Assembly (NCBI RefSeq): GCF_042100115.1
Contig: NC_091273.1
Coordinates: forward strand, 4,030,001 to 4,094,000
Source of the DNA: Alternaria dauci
Lineage: Eukaryota > Ascomycota > Dothideomycetes > Pleosporales > Pleosporaceae
Reading direction: 5' to 3'
DNA: 64,000 bases
Shown here: one piece after another, positions 32,887-44,356 of the stretch
How the letters are laid out: each line of letters starts with the position of its first letter
Position numbering within the stretch: position 1 is the first letter of the stretch
Notes under the pieces: model-generated
Seen by the model: only the letters and a program-made list of their open reading frames with translations
The model's database searches: none
What the model was told of the DNA's origin: nothing
Position numbers and translations under genes: made by a program

Positions 32887-34782
32887 TCAAGATGGTCCGG
32901 AAGCCATCTCCGTCCAACCACCGTCCGCTCTCCAAACTCCCGCTTTCGTGTAGTCGCCTCTTCCTCCGCCTTTCAAGTATGCAAAGCGGAAATACTCATT
33001 GACACCTTCCATGTGTCTCGTCCAAGTCCAGCTTTCCTCCATGCGGTCAGCGTATTCATGGTACCTTTCCACATCGTTGACCAGGATGCTCATCCCGTCA
33101 TAGGGCTCAGGAAAAGGGAAGTGCCAATCAAAGGTAATGTTCGGTCTCAAATGATGAATGTTCAGGTTATTGTGGATGATTGGCGCAGTAATGATAGGAA
33201 GCAAGGTGCCTATAGGTGCGTCGCCACGTAGTGCACTAGGTGTTTCAAGGATGCTGGCGAAGCCCCACCGTGCTGTGCCATTGATGAAAAGGCCGATCAA
33301 GATGCCTTGGAAAAGCAGAGAGGGGCGTGTTTGCATGGATGTACCAGGAACAAGGAGCAAGCCGAGGATATAGTGGTGGATGCGAACATTCATCTTTGGA
33401 ATGGCAACAAGCGCAAGGATGCCCGCAACCAGGGCACCATAGATGGCGAGGTAGCGCGGCAGGCGACCCTCGACACGGAACGACCATGCTTGGCCCAGAG
33501 CGATGGTGAACAAAACAAGGACGATGATGATGAGCGCTGGGATGGCACCTGGCTGATTCTTGATGTCGTGCGGTGTGAGGCGCTCGATGGGAATCTTGTC
33601 AAACGTGTAGTTGTTCAAAGCGCCGATCCAGCATCCTCCAAGCCACAGGATAGTTTTCTCGACCTGTGCGTGGAGACGCTGCAATTGGCGACGCACCGCA
33701 AATCGGTAGACGGCATACATGCAAAATGATGCCGGAAGGAAGCGCGCCAAGGCTATACTGATGATGGAATAGTAGTCGGTAAGGTTTGGTGGGTCTGACG
33801 CAAGCGCGACGTGGAAGAAGACAGCGATGAAGATGGAGGAGAAAAAGACGGGTGGCGACGTCGTGAACAAGGACAACAGAATGGTAAAAGTCAGCGACAC
33901 GCCTAGTAATGGCCATCGCAGGTCGCGACATTTGGCTTGAGTGCCAGACAGGAAGGAAAAGGAGCGTGGGAAGTAAGAGTCAAAGCCAATACTCTTGATA
34001 TGCCTCCTGTTCACGCTGGGGTAATCGGTCTTCTCACCCACCTGCGCGACAACTCCGCAGCCACCGGATGCGTCGTTTATAAAGCCAGCATGGATAGCCG
34101 CTCCGCAGATGAAAGAGTCGGCACGGTAGTATGTGTTCTCCAGTGTCTCTTCCTCGTCGGTGGGTCCACCAATGACGAGTGGACGGTAGTTTACGTTCTG
34201 GTCACCAACAGCATGTGGATTCAGCAACTGCACGCGCTTGCAGTTTGCCGGGCAACGGAACGGCATGGTGCTGTTCTCAAAGGGCCGGCAGAGATGCCCA
34301 TTGAGCCCGCAGCCGTTGCCATCGCTCCAGAAGCGATCCGTACACCGTATGCGCACCGGGCTTCCGTATCCTGGTATGTCTGCTGCGAAGGCGCTACGAT
34401 GCAGGACCAGTCCAAAGGTAAGGAGCCAGCAGAAGTAGAAAAAGACCAACAGGGCAATCTTCTGTCTCCGTTGCGGGAAGTAGCTGTTCAGTAACTGGAT
34501 CGGCGCAGTCTGGATCTTGGGAAAGAAGGGGTGTATCTTCCACGGTCGCGGTGGCTGAGGACCCTTGACCCATACGACAGCATTGTTCCATATGCGCTGC
34601 AACCGGGGTGGAATGTATTTACTGGCGTAGTAGGGCTCTTGCGGGCTGTAGTAGTCGTCGCCGGATGTCTCGGAGGTGGCGGGAACGTCGGCAGGCTCGG
34701 CAGAAGAGGCATTCGCAGTCTCGTCGTCGCGGTATGCTTGGGGAGGCGCGCCCTCGTCGTCGAGGCTTTCTCGTGGCTCCAT
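32887..34782 (-). CDS. LCCL-domain multi-pass membrane protein
   Basis: Intronless, 631 residues. An acidic disordered N-terminus (1-75) is followed by a first membrane helix at about 107-130. An LCCL domain at about 145-280 has CTDRFW, a cluster of Cys residues (NGCGLNGHLC, FRCPANC) and the signature YYRADSFICGAAIHAGFI. Seven or eight further hydrophobic helices follow between about 295 and 525, and then a cytosolic tail. LCCL domains occur in animal Limulus factor C and cochlin and in a fungal family of integral membrane proteins of unknown function. With the LCCL domain between the first and second helices, the domain probably faces the lumen or outside. Divergent from the aminotransferase gene. 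Confidence 0.9.
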   Translation of the reverse strand: MEPRESLDDEGAPPQAYRDDETANASSAEPADVPATSETSGDDYYSPQEPYYASKYIPPRLQRIWNNAVVWVKGPQPPRPWKIHPFFPKIQTAPIQLLNSYFPQRRQKIALLVFFYFCWLLTFGLVLHRSAFAADIPGYGSPVRIRCTDRFWSDGNGCGLNGHLCRPFENSTMPFRCPANCKRVQLLNPHAVGDQNVNYRPLVIGGPTDEEETLENTYYRADSFICGAAIHAGFINDASGGCGVVAQVGEKTDYPSVNRRHIKSIGFDSYFPRSFSFLSGTQAKCRDLRWPLLGVSLTFTILLSLFTTSPPVFFSSIFIAVFFHVALASDPPNLTDYYSIISIALARFLPASFCMYAVYRFAVRRQLQRLHAQVEKTILWLGGCWIGALNNYTFDKIPIERLTPHDIKNQPGAIPALIIIVLVLFTIALGQAWSFRVEGRLPRYLAIYGALVAGILALVAIPKMNVRIHHYILGLLLVPGTSMQTRPSLLFQGILIGLFINGTARWGFASILETPSALRGDAPIGTLLPIITAPIIHNNLNIHHLRPNITFDWHFPFPEPYDGMSILVNDVERYHEYADRMEESWTWTRHMEGVNEYFRFAYLKGGGRGDYTKAGVWRADGGWTEMASGPS

Positions 34783-35520
34783 GTGGTAGAGGGACGCCAG
34801 TTCGTGGCGCGAACGCGTTGGGGACGACAGTTTGGTAGCGAATGGGATGACGATGCGCCGAGGCTTGACAGATGCTTATCGATAGGGAGGGGCGCAAAGG
34901 CGGAAGACGATGAAAGACTGCTTGGCTAGAATAAATCAAGATAGCTATGCATGGGGTTATGTGAAGAGATGTTTAAAAGTGCTGAGGCGAAAGTATAGCA
35001 GCCAGGAAAGAGCTCTGGGGAGCTCCGGGACCTGCATGATGCAGGCCTGTGGAGTTCCCACATTCCGGCTTCACGGCGCTAACACGCTAGGCGGCGCTCG
35101 AGTACGGCGTATTCAGTGTCCGCGGGGCCACAGGCAGAACATCGTGTGCAGCCTGCTGCGTCTCTATGGGGCTGGGGAGATGGCGGCTGATGTTGTCTCG
35201 AGCAGGTCCAGATGGCTTCCCCAGATGCTCCCACGTGTGGCCCAACGTAGCTCAACGGGGTCTAGGCGTCTCATGCGGCGTCCCGTTTGATGGTGAGGTC
35301 ACTGTTAGCTGGCAGCTGGCATTTCTAATCAGCGCCCTTATCGGGCCCTCGGACCATTTGCTACGGGTGTCCGAGCGACTCCATCTTTGTTGACTGCCTT
35401 TTACCTCTGTGGACCTGATTGTTTGTTCGAGTTGGAACGACGTGTTGTTGCTTTTCGACGCGTCTAGATACACGCTCAGGTAAACGCTCCGGAACATTGG
35501 ATTTCGGCAACATTCCCACC
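34783..35520. promoter_or_regulatory. Divergent promoter, LCCL gene and aminotransferase
   Basis: 738 bp between two ATGs on opposite strands. I see no clear TATA box or repeat. Short open frames here lack recognisable content. Confidence 0.4.
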
Positions 35521-37384
35521 ATGGCGCCCTACACCTCAGATCCTAGCTCTTTCCCCGAGCCAGTCGATCTCACCCACTTCCTGTCCAGGAGCACGAGAGC
35601 ACGCGAAGCCTCCTCGATCAAGCAATTCTACAAGTACTTTTCCATTCCCGGCATTGCCCAATTGGCCGGAGGTATGCCAGCCCGTACACCACTGTCTCGC
35701 CACTAATTGCTGACGCATCACAGGCCTGCCCAACGACCACTACTTCCCATACGACACGCTCGAGGCCAAGGTCGCACACCCGAACCGATGGCAGCCAACA
35801 CCAAACAGGCCCGTCGACCCGCCTCCCGAAGACCCTCCGTCCGACCAATTGAAGAAGACGTCCATCTCAAAGCGCAAAGAGAAGGAGCCACCGGCGTCGC
35901 GACTGGTGGTACCCAAAAACTCCAACGTGCCAGATCCTCTTCGCATGATTGACCTCAAGTCAGCACTACAATATGGCCAGGCTCTGGGATACCCCGCCCT
36001 GTATCAGTTCATCCGGCAGTTCACAAGGGAGAATCTACATCCATTCGTGCCGTACAAGAACGGCCCCGAGGTCATCTTGACCTGCGGCTCTACCGATGGC
36101 TTCTCCAAGACATTGACCGCACTCAGCAACGAGTGGTCAGCCGACCATGACCCTATCGATGAGAGGCCGGGTCTGTTGTGCGAAACCTACTGCTACATGA
36201 ACGCTATCCAGACCGCTCAGCCCCGCGGCTTCAACATCGCCCCCGTAGCCATCGACGACGAGGGCATGGTCGCGCACGGACAAGGAGGTCTTCAGGACGT
36301 TTTGGAGAACTGGGACTTTTCCAAGGGCCGCCGACCGCACATCATGTACACTGTCACTATCGGCCAAAATCCTACATCAGGCACTTTGTCTGTGCAACGA
36401 AGGATCGAGATCTACGCCCTTTGTGTCCAGTACGACGTCATCATCGTCGAAGACGACCCATACTGGTACCTACAGTACCCATCTTCATCGCCCAGCAGCG
36501 TCCCTCCCAAGCCCACAAAATCTTCTGGGTTCGAATTTCTCGACAGTCTGATTCCTTCCTATCTCAGCGTAGACTACCAAGGCCGCGTCGTACGTCTTGA
36601 CACATTTTCCAAGACTGTAGCTCCAGGGTGTCGTCTTGGTTGGATCACCGCGCAGCCCGCACTTGTAGAGCGCATCCTCCGCATCACCGAGACTTCGACT
36701 CAGCAGCCTTCTGGTTTCGTGCAGTCCATGATTGCAGAGTTGCTCATGGGCCCTCAGTCATCAAACGACCCTGGAAAAGGCGGTGCGGCCGATGGCAATG
36801 GCTGGAAAGTCGATGGATGGGTGCGCTGGCTGGAAGGTCTTCGGGGAAACTACGAGCGTCGCATGTCGGCCATGTGCGATGCACTCAACGCTGGCAAGGA
36901 AGTCGTCAAGGCTGGGCGCCGAAGGAGCCTCGCCGATGTCGTAGACGAAGAAGAAGACTGGGCTGTGGTCGAGAAGACCAACATGTACTCATTCGTTCGT
37001 CCTCTTGGCGGCATGTTTGTCTGGGTGCGATTCGACTTTTCCTCTCATCCACTCGCCAAGCAAGTACCTGCCGCTCGTCTTGCCAAGGCCCTTTGGGTGT
37101 TCTGGACGTCGAAGCCGTATCTATGCCTCGTAGCACCAGGTGCCATGTTCGCGGCCAACCAAGAAATCAGAGACAGCGACAGCTTCAACTGCTTCAGGCT
37201 GTGCTTCGCTGCTTGTCCCGCAGAAGATGTCGATGACATTAGCAAGAGATTTGTAGACGGCGCACAAGCATTCTGGAGGATCAAGAGCAAGAGCAAGATT
37301 GACAAGTTACTGGAGGACGAGGAAGCCGCCGTCACGAGCGTGGATCATGTTTCGGGTATGGCCGTGCTAACGGGAATGTGTTGA
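35521..37384 (+). CDS. Aromatic amino acid / 2-aminoadipate-type aminotransferase (Aro8-like)
   Basis: Two exons: 35521-35671 and 35724-37384 (intron 52 nt), 603 residues. Fold type I PLP enzyme: the N-terminal arm LPNDHYFPYDTLEA, then LQYGQALGYPALYQFI, TCGSTDGFSK, QNPTSGTLS, EDDPYWYLQYP and the PLP lysine in FSKTVAPGCRLGW. The group (Aro8/Aro9/KAT II-like) transfers amino groups between aromatic amino acids, kynurenine or 2-aminoadipate and 2-oxo acids. The protein is about 100 residues longer than yeast Aro8. The extra length is a polar insert after the first exon (Pro/Lys-rich, DPPPEDPPSD) and a loop around DEEEDWAVVE. The exact substrate cannot be told from sequence. Located next to a secreted oxidase with no obvious link. 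Confidence 0.9.
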
Positions 37385-37734
37385 TGGTTTATGAGTAATC
37401 AGAGTAATACATACTTACTGCCGTCAGGCTTTCAAAGCACAATAGGCGTTCCAGGCCATCCCAGATGCTGGGCTATTATCACGGCGATTAAGTTTTGCTG
37501 GGTAGATGCCGTCTTCGACCCTTATGACCTAGTAGATCTCTCTCCCGTGTCACCCGCTGTCTGAGCCGCTGATAAGAGCATGGATTATGGCAGTTACAAA
37601 CTCAAAAGAAGTAGCCCTGGTAATGTTTTCAGTGGGCCCAGAGAGTAGTTGCAGATCAAAGGTAATATTGATTAAGTATTATGTACACCAGATCGACGTT
37701 GAGCAGCACGCTATAGTGTCCCCTCACTCGCTAT
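37385..37734. other. Convergent intergenic region
   Basis: 350 bp between the aminotransferase and GMC oxidoreductase 3' ends. Nothing seen. Confidence 0.35.
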
Positions 37735-39783
37735 TTATTTGGAAGCCTTGGCCTCGGCCATGATGGCGTCTGCCGCCTTTTCCGCCATCATGTACAGGGG
37801 AAGGGTGAGGTAAGTACCAGGGATCTTGGGGAAAGAGGAAGCGTCAACGATACGGAGACCCTCGACTCCGCGTACCTTGAAGTTAGTGTCAAGAACAGCA
37901 TTTGGGTCGTCGTCCGAGCCAATGGGGCACGTGCAAGAAGCATGATGGCCCCAAGATTCGTACTTGGCAAACTCTTTCCACTGCTCGTCCGTCTGAACCT
38001 TCTCTCCGGGCCAGACCTCTGTGAATTTTCCGTCAAGAGGAATGAGGTCATTGAAGATTTCGCGGCCGTACTTCATTCCCTCAACAAGCGCATCGAGATC
38101 CTCGTCACCGCCAACGGCAAAGTTGCGCTTGCGAATCTCGGGAACATCCTGGGGGTCAGCGCTGCGGAGCGTGACAGTACCAGCGTTGTTGCGCGCCTCG
38201 GCCTTGAGAGTAAGCCAAGTCCAGGCGTCGCGGCCAGCAGTAGCGTTGGCGAAGTAGTCGGGGTAGTAGCCGTTGAAGTACGCGGGCCAACCGGCGACGA
38301 GCAGATCAGCGTTTCCGTTGATGGAGTTCTTGGCCTTCTTTGTAATGACCAGCGCAATACCGTTGGTAGCGTAGACTCCCTTTCCGATTCCGAGCAGACC
38401 CTTCTCCCACTTCTCGATACACGGGTCGTAGTCGCCTTCGAGGAACGTGCAGTCGCCCAAAAGAGAGATCTTGCTGGGTGCCTGGCCAATGACGGGGACT
38501 TCGTAGCGGTCCTGGAGGTTCGTGCCGACACCTGGAAGGTCCTTGACGACCTCGATGCCGAACTTTTCGAGCTCGGCCTTGGGGCCAACACCGGAGAGCT
38601 TCATGATCTGCGGGGTGTTGAAAGCGCCGGCGGCGAGGATGACCTCGCGAGTGGCCTTGACGGAGCCCTTTGTTCCTGTACCAGTGGCAGATCCAGACTG
38701 GCGCCTTGGGTCAGCGCCGTAGAGAGACCTTCCTGTCAAGAAGCTGACGCCAGTGGCCTTGGGTGTTGCACCAGACTGGTCAAAGTCAACGTTGGTGACG
38801 AGAGTGTTGATCTGGACGTCGAGATGGTACTTGCGGCTTCCATCACTGTTCTTAGCATTCATGACTTCGCGAACAAAGTCGATAGGGCCAGCACGCTTGT
38901 ACTCTGGGATCTTCATGGACAGAGGGACCTGCCAGATGCCCTCGGCGGAATCACGGCCGGGGCCGGGGTTGTTGATGTCGCGAAGGAGAGCCTGGCCAAG
39001 ACCCGTGACGGTGGTCAGGAGCGATGAGAGAAAGGTCTTTCCCATACCAGTGGCAGCAGCCAGGACGAGGGAAATGACCTTGGGATCCTGAACAATCAAG
39101 TTCAGGTCAGTCAGAGACGTCTCGAGCCAGCCTGAGAATCCGTGGCCAGCAACGCTGTTGGGCAGGTAGCGCGCCCTCTCCAGGCGGGTGTAGTACTTGC
39201 GCATGTTCGATGGTGCCCAGGAATCATCGCCGGTGATGGCCTGGATGCCCTTCCAGTCACTTTCATATGGGTACACAGTGATGAGAGCGTGGTGGACGGT
39301 GCAACCGCCGAGCGAGCCTACACGCGGATATAGAACACCAAGGGGTTTGGCGCCGGCAGGAGGGTTGGCTCCCGTGTAGCGAGTGCCATCAGCAAGCTCA
39401 TATGTAAGCTTGGTGTCCTTCTTCATCTCCTCTTCGTCGTCGAAGTGCTTGACAAAGTAGTCCCACCGTATCGGCTCGTATTCACTGGCAACAGCGTGCA
39501 AGACGGGTACGTTGTAATGAGTGGTGTTGGTCTGGTCATCGCCAGCTTCGAGGAGCAGGACCTTGTGGCCATTGAGAGCCAGTCTAGCTGCCAGGGGTGC
39601 ACCACCAGCACCAGAGCCGACAATGACATATTCGTAATCCTCAAGAGTGGTGGTATTGGTAGCGCCCACGGCACGCTTGACGTTTTGCCCGCGGTAAGGA
39701 GTATGTTCTGCGCCATCGATTAAGTTTGCGGCGGCGAAGTTTGTGAGTAAAGAGAGGACGGCAACAGCCTTCAAGACAATCAT
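37735..39783 (-). CDS. Secreted GMC-family FAD oxidoreductase
   Basis: Intronless, 682 residues from ATG 39783, with a signal peptide (MIVLKAVAVLSLLTNFAAA). The FAD motif VIVGSGAGGAPLAARLA and the following LLLEAG give the GMC dinucleotide fold. The signatures PRVGSLGGCTVHHA and the second GMC motif AAGAFNTPQIMKLSGVGP are present. The C-terminal active-site region has the WGHHASCTCPIG His and IPGTYLTLPLYMMAEKAAD. Family members include glucose, aryl-alcohol and choline oxidases or dehydrogenases. A secreted form in a plant-associated fungus fits H2O2 supply or quinone recycling during plant polymer attack, but the substrate is not determinable. TATA-like TATAAGT near 39900 on the minus strand. 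High C-ending codon bias suggests strong expression. Confidence 0.92.
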   Translation of the reverse strand: MIVLKAVAVLSLLTNFAAANLIDGAEHTPYRGQNVKRAVGATNTTTLEDYEYVIVGSGAGGAPLAARLALNGHKVLLLEAGDDQTNTTHYNVPVLHAVASEYEPIRWDYFVKHFDDEEEMKKDTKLTYELADGTRYTGANPPAGAKPLGVLYPRVGSLGGCTVHHALITVYPYESDWKGIQAITGDDSWAPSNMRKYYTRLERARYLPNSVAGHGFSGWLETSLTDLNLIVQDPKVISLVLAAATGMGKTFLSSLLTTVTGLGQALLRDINNPGPGRDSAEGIWQVPLSMKIPEYKRAGPIDFVREVMNAKNSDGSRKYHLDVQINTLVTNVDFDQSGATPKATGVSFLTGRSLYGADPRRQSGSATGTGTKGSVKATREVILAAGAFNTPQIMKLSGVGPKAELEKFGIEVVKDLPGVGTNLQDRYEVPVIGQAPSKISLLGDCTFLEGDYDPCIEKWEKGLLGIGKGVYATNGIALVITKKAKNSINGNADLLVAGWPAYFNGYYPDYFANATAGRDAWTWLTLKAEARNNAGTVTLRSADPQDVPEIRKRNFAVGGDEDLDALVEGMKYGREIFNDLIPLDGKFTEVWPGEKVQTDEQWKEFAKYESWGHHASCTCPIGSDDDPNAVLDTNFKVRGVEGLRIVDASSFPKIPGTYLTLPLYMMAEKAADAIMAEAKASK

Positions 39784-41403
39784 GATGACGGTATTAGAGT
39801 TGATAGTAAATAGGGCCGGAAGAAGAATACACAAAAGCGAGAGAACGACTGGATGTGAGCGGATGGGGAGAGCAAGGCCTGAGGGCTCTCCTGTGAAGAC
39901 TTATACTCCCATGTGCATATGTCAGCTTCGAGTAGTCATCACGAAATGCCACTGGTGTTCGCTGTACACGTGGTGATGATTGCGATCATCAACCATCGAC
40001 CCCTTTGGTCACTGCCAATGTACGAATGCGACCTACGGCTAATCCTACCCCAACACCTCTGGCCCGTCTTGCCACATCCAGATGGTAAGACGCACCGTGC
40101 GCCAGTTGAACCGCGAGCTTGGTAAGATTGTTTTCCACGTCGGGCCGCATCCTTGCCCGCACCCATGAATCCCAGGCGGTCGAGTCAGAATGGTACAAAA
40201 ATTCTCCTAGCTGCAGTCAAGAGAAATTGAGCAGGGAATCTGAGCAGTGTTTGAAGTTAGACTTGTGCCTACAGCCGTGAACGGGCTGCGAGTCGGCCCG
40301 ACAGCAATTGGTGCGAACTCAACGCTGGAGTGCAGGCAACTTCCGCGAGTCGCATGAACTTTGCGAGCAAATGCTCCAAGTTAGAATCACGGGCTGGCTT
40401 CTAGCTTACAGCCGTCTTGAAGTTAAGGTTGCGTTGAATCCGGAACGGATATTTAATAAGAGTTTCCGCTGTCACCGCTCCATGTCCAAGTTGGTGCGTA
40501 CTTTGCCCAGGTGGTTGACAAAACAGTAAACTCCAACGACGATCGCCACAGCCCGGCTCAAGTGCTGACTATGCTTCACCCTTCCCGACAGTATCTTTCT
40601 AGCCTCGTTCCTGGCTTCGACTGCCCAATTTACGAATCAGCAACGTCATCAAAAACTCCGGTGCGAAGGTACCCACCCGAAATTTCAACGACTAAGTCGA
40701 TCCAGGGCTATAGCACAACCAGAGACGTTGAGACAGGTACGTATCTACCCACGGTGACCCCTGCACCCCTCGAATATGCACGTGCACCCCTCGACTTGGC
40801 AGCCAAGGTGGACCCCCCAAAGGGTCTTGGGGGTCTCTATCACCAATGTCTCTGATCGTCTCCAGTTCCGAAGGGTACCGGAAGCACCCACTGTGCATAA
40901 ACATGGCCTGATTTCTCGAGATACTGCATGGGGATCACCAGTTGGGGAGGGGGGGCATTCAGCAGCAACCCCAAGTGCCGAGAAGCAAACTCCTCAAGAG
41001 GTTCACCAGACGCAGCACCGCGCAATATGTACAGACCCTGGCTTCGTGAGCCGGGCTTACACGCCCGCGGTCGTTCCCCGATTCGATGCAACTTTGGAGC
41101 GAACCCTTGCGCACCACAACTCGGTGCCTTTCGCAACCTAGTTTACCAAGTTCTCCTCCACGGGTCCATATTGCGGTATGATTCCCCCTTGGCCCGGGTG
41201 GAGTTGGCTCGAATGCGCACTTTTTGTGTTCTCGCAACCTCCACCAAGAGTGCTGTGCGGTTGGAATGCTTAAGGTGTACATAACCCACTACTTCCATGG
41301 CATTGAGACCTAGCGTGGACTGAAACATTGTACCATTCTTTCTTTCTCCAGTTTCTCCATCATTGTCTTCGATTTTGCGAAGCCCTTATATGAACATTTC
41401 CAA
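39784..41403. other. Long intergenic region with minor repeats
   Basis: 1.62 kb between two divergent genes. A TATA box for the GMC gene is near 39900. The 12-mer TGCACCCCTCGA occurs at 40762-40773 and again at 40783-40794. A GC-rich hairpin is at 40811-40835. Open frames up to about 120 codons (40776-41284) show no recognisable domain and shift between frames. Confidence 0.4.
40811..40835. repeat. Short GC-rich inverted repeat
   Basis: Arms GACCCCC(C)AA and TTGGGGGTC with a six-base loop and one bulged C. It could form a cruciform or an RNA hairpin; function unknown. Confidence 0.5.
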
Positions 41404-43026
41404 ATGCGGTTAAATCTTCTTTTAGCATTTCTAACGGCCTTTGGGGCTGCCGTTCATGCTCAGAATCCGCTTGAGGCGTTGGCAGCGCGCATGCCGGCGT
41501 GCTCTGTATGTTGCTCCTACGATAGCCAGACATCTAATCCTGTATCTGACTTCTTTGTGTAGCTAGCGTGCTTTATGGAAGAGCTGCCCAAGTCTACCTG
41601 TGCGACGAACCTCTCTTCAGAGTGCATGTGTACAAATGAAGCTCTCAATGCTGCGGTGGGCGTCTGCGCGGCGCAGACATGTACTGTATACGAGCTTCTG
41701 CGTAAGTCAACCTTGCCACTTATAATATGCATGTCAAGACACTGACATCGATAACAGAAACGAAGAATGTGAGCAGCCAGGGCTGTGGGGTGCCTGTCCG
41801 CTCCAAAGGCAACACGTTCCTTGCTGTTGCGTATAGCATGGGTATCGTGACTATCGTGGCCTTCATCCTACGAATGCTTGCGAGTGTAGGCAAGAACGGC
41901 CGACAGGTATCGTGGGACGATCTCACAATGGGAATCACGCTCTGTACAGCTATACCTCCGGCCATCTTTGCTCACTTTTGTAAGATCTCCGGTCGGTTGT
42001 GCTTATATGACAATCACTTACAATATCCTAGTGGTCGAGAACGGTCTTGGACGCGATATGTGGACGTTGAAAGATTACGAAATCACCAACGTTTTGTACT
42101 ACTTCTACCTCGGAGAGATATTCTACGTGACCGGTCTCGGCATCTCGAAGATCTCCATCCTCTTCTTCTACCTTCGCGTCTTTCCGGCAAAGAGCTTTCG
42201 GGTCCTCACCTACAGCGTGATGGGTGTCTGTGGCATGTATACCGTCACGTTTTTCGTCGTAACCCTCGTACAATGTGTACCCATTAGTATGGCCTGGAAC
42301 CAGTGGGATGGACTCCACGAGGGCACGTGCAACAACATTCATCTCCAAGGTTATGTCGCGGCCGCTGTCAACATCCTCCTGGATACTGCCGTAATGGCGC
42401 TTCCAATGAAGCATCTGGCAGGACTTAACATGAGTCTGAAGAAGAAACTCATGGTCATGGCCATGTTCGGTGTTGGTATCATCGTCATTGTGGTCTCGGT
42501 CATTCGTCTGGAATCACTCATTCATTTCTCGAACACGAAAAACGTCACCTGGGATTACATGAACGCCGGTATGTGGAGTGTTATCGAGATTGACGTTTCC
42601 GTCATCTGCGGATGCATGCCGGCTCATCGCATGTTGATTGCCAAGTTCTGGCCGAAGATTACATCGACATTCGCCTCAAGCAAGAACACCTCGGCACAAG
42701 GCTCTTCGAATAGCAAAGGATCAAAGAACAGCACGAACAACAGCTCCACGACTGGCGGTCACGAGAAAACTGTACGTCTCTCCATCAAACCTAAAGCTGG
42801 AGACGAAGGCCAATTTATCCCGCTAGACGATATGGACGACAACAGTGACCGGGCCCGTTTGACAAAGGCGGAATACGATCCCGAAAGAGACTCTGGAGGC
42901 TGGATCATCCAGACTCATGAAGTGGAAGTAAGTCACAGGAATGCTTCCGTGGTGACCCAGGACGTCACTGATGGAAGACCACAGGATTGGGGAAAGCCGG
43001 CCACGAAGGGAACAGAACACGTTTGA
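41404..43026 (+). CDS. CFEM-domain, PTH11-like seven-helix receptor
   Basis: Four exons: 41404-41505, 41563-41701, 41758-41979 and 42032-43026 (introns 57, 56 and 52 nt), 485 residues. Signal peptide 1-19, then a CFEM domain with eight Cys at 33, 37, 47, 55, 57, 69, 74 and 90, including the typical CMC. Seven hydrophobic helices follow, starting around 98 (FLAVAYSMGIVTIVAFIL), with the conserved GLGRDMW segment after the second. The cytosolic tail from about 360 is Ser/Asn-rich with acidic patches. Family knowledge: Pth11 of Magnaporthe senses surface cues and signals through cAMP during infection-structure formation. CFEM modules in other proteins bind heme or iron. The ligand of this receptor is unknown. 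Intron phases are consistent throughout. Confidence 0.93.
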
Positions 43027-44356
43027 TGTCTTGCTATTTGCTCGACTATGGTATAGATGGAGTACAGGCGTCTGGATCAAGCATATGCTATGAAGGGAGG
43101 TTAAATTCGATTGTAAATAATATACCCAATGTCTACTTGTTCGCACCACACACACACACACACACACCCAAGTCATCAGCGCTGAATCACTTGGTACGCG
43201 ACAGGTACATGGAACATGATGCCCTTCCTCGGAGAATGCGTACATGAATCAGGACGGCCTGATATCTCTTCGTATTCCAATCTTGCGCCGAAGTCGGTCA
43301 AAGCCATGACTGCAGACGTACGCAATGGGTGGGGGTTGCTTGCTATCGTATTCAGGTACTTGTAAAACCGTGAGAAGCTTGTACGCGGGGTAAGGAGGAT
43401 CATCCTTGAAAGGGGCCCGTAATTTAACCACGGCACGGCAAGGATCAGCCTTCCCAACGGCACACTTGACCTGGGTACGCCCCACAGCGACAGCCAGATT
43501 TTTGTCACCTTGTTTTCTCGATCTGATTGCTTCGGTGCTTCTTGAAGATGTCGGGTGGGTCTTCAACGATTCGTGGTTAAAGACTTGTTTGAGGTTTCTA
43601 CGATGGCGCCTAGGGTCTGTATGTGGTACTCTATTTCCTAGCAAACCTCAACGTGAGAGTCGCAATCTTGGTGATTTATGCAAAAGCGCAGCATATAATC
43701 GCATCAACCCTGAATCGAAGTCGTTGAGTAAACCGGATCGGACCGTGCGAGGATGATGACAGCTTCGGTTTCCTGTCTCCGGACACGGTTGGACCTTGCT
43801 GAACGGACCGTTTAGTCGGACCTTTACAGCGCGGCAGTGCGATCCCACCAGTGTCGATCTGCCTGTTCCTCTTCCTTCGATCCCTTCCTCCGCTGGACTT
43901 GTTTCAGAGCACGTATCCGGAATCGTCAGCCAGGCTCCTTCTGAACATCCGAAGTATCCGCGTGGGATCTATTCGTCTAGCCTCCCATGAGTCTCGTACC
44001 TGGCATGAGCGGAGCCGGGACCGTTGGCATTTTCCGTGCCACGGCTTTTGATAGCTCTCCCCACGTACAGTTCTCCCAGGGCTGTTAAATGAAGATAGAC
44101 GTTGCTTCACTCCTCGACCAGAAAAAGAGGTTAGCCTGTCATGTGTCAGAAACTCCCCAGCCCAATCGGGGAACAGCCTCTTTCCTGTATCGTTCATCCG
44201 TTTTCAGCACTTCGTCCGCGTCTCACCGCCCGAGCAGACATCCATGCTGTTCACACAGTGCTCGTAGGGCTCAACATGTAATTACCATTTCCTCATCTCT
44301 CTTTGGTTGCTTGTTGTTTGCCTCGCAGTCGCTCTTTTCTTACCATTCTACTCACC
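43027..44356. other. Intergenic region with CA microsatellite
   Basis: 1.33 kb between two plus-strand genes. It holds the CA repeat at 43146-43168. Minus-strand frames at 43176-43644 have coding-like composition but no ATG and no recognised domain, so they are not called. The 150 bp before 44357 are pyrimidine-rich on the plus strand, as in a core promoter. Confidence 0.4.
43146..43168. repeat. CA dinucleotide microsatellite
   Basis: About eleven CA units just after the CFEM receptor stop codon. A likely polymorphic marker. Confidence 0.85.

Noticed and set aside
37942..39027. 361-codon plus-strand frame opposite the GMC oxidoreductase
   Set aside because: A shadow of strongly biased codons on the minus strand; it has the Val/Leu/Asp/Gly-rich composition typical of antisense frames and no domain.
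31118..39783. Secondary-metabolite cluster built on the aldo/keto reductase, aminotransferase and GMC oxidase
   Set aside because: No backbone synthase, transferase or pathway regulator lies nearby; the genes are typical stand-alone enzymes.
40776..41284. Overlapping plus-strand frames up to 121 codons
   Set aside because: Composition is random, frames shift, no splice pattern and no homology that I recognise.
43176..43644. Minus-strand frames of 110-131 codons with coding-like composition
   Set aside because: No ATG start, no clear splice partners, no domain. Possibly an exon of an unmodelled gene, but support is too weak to call.
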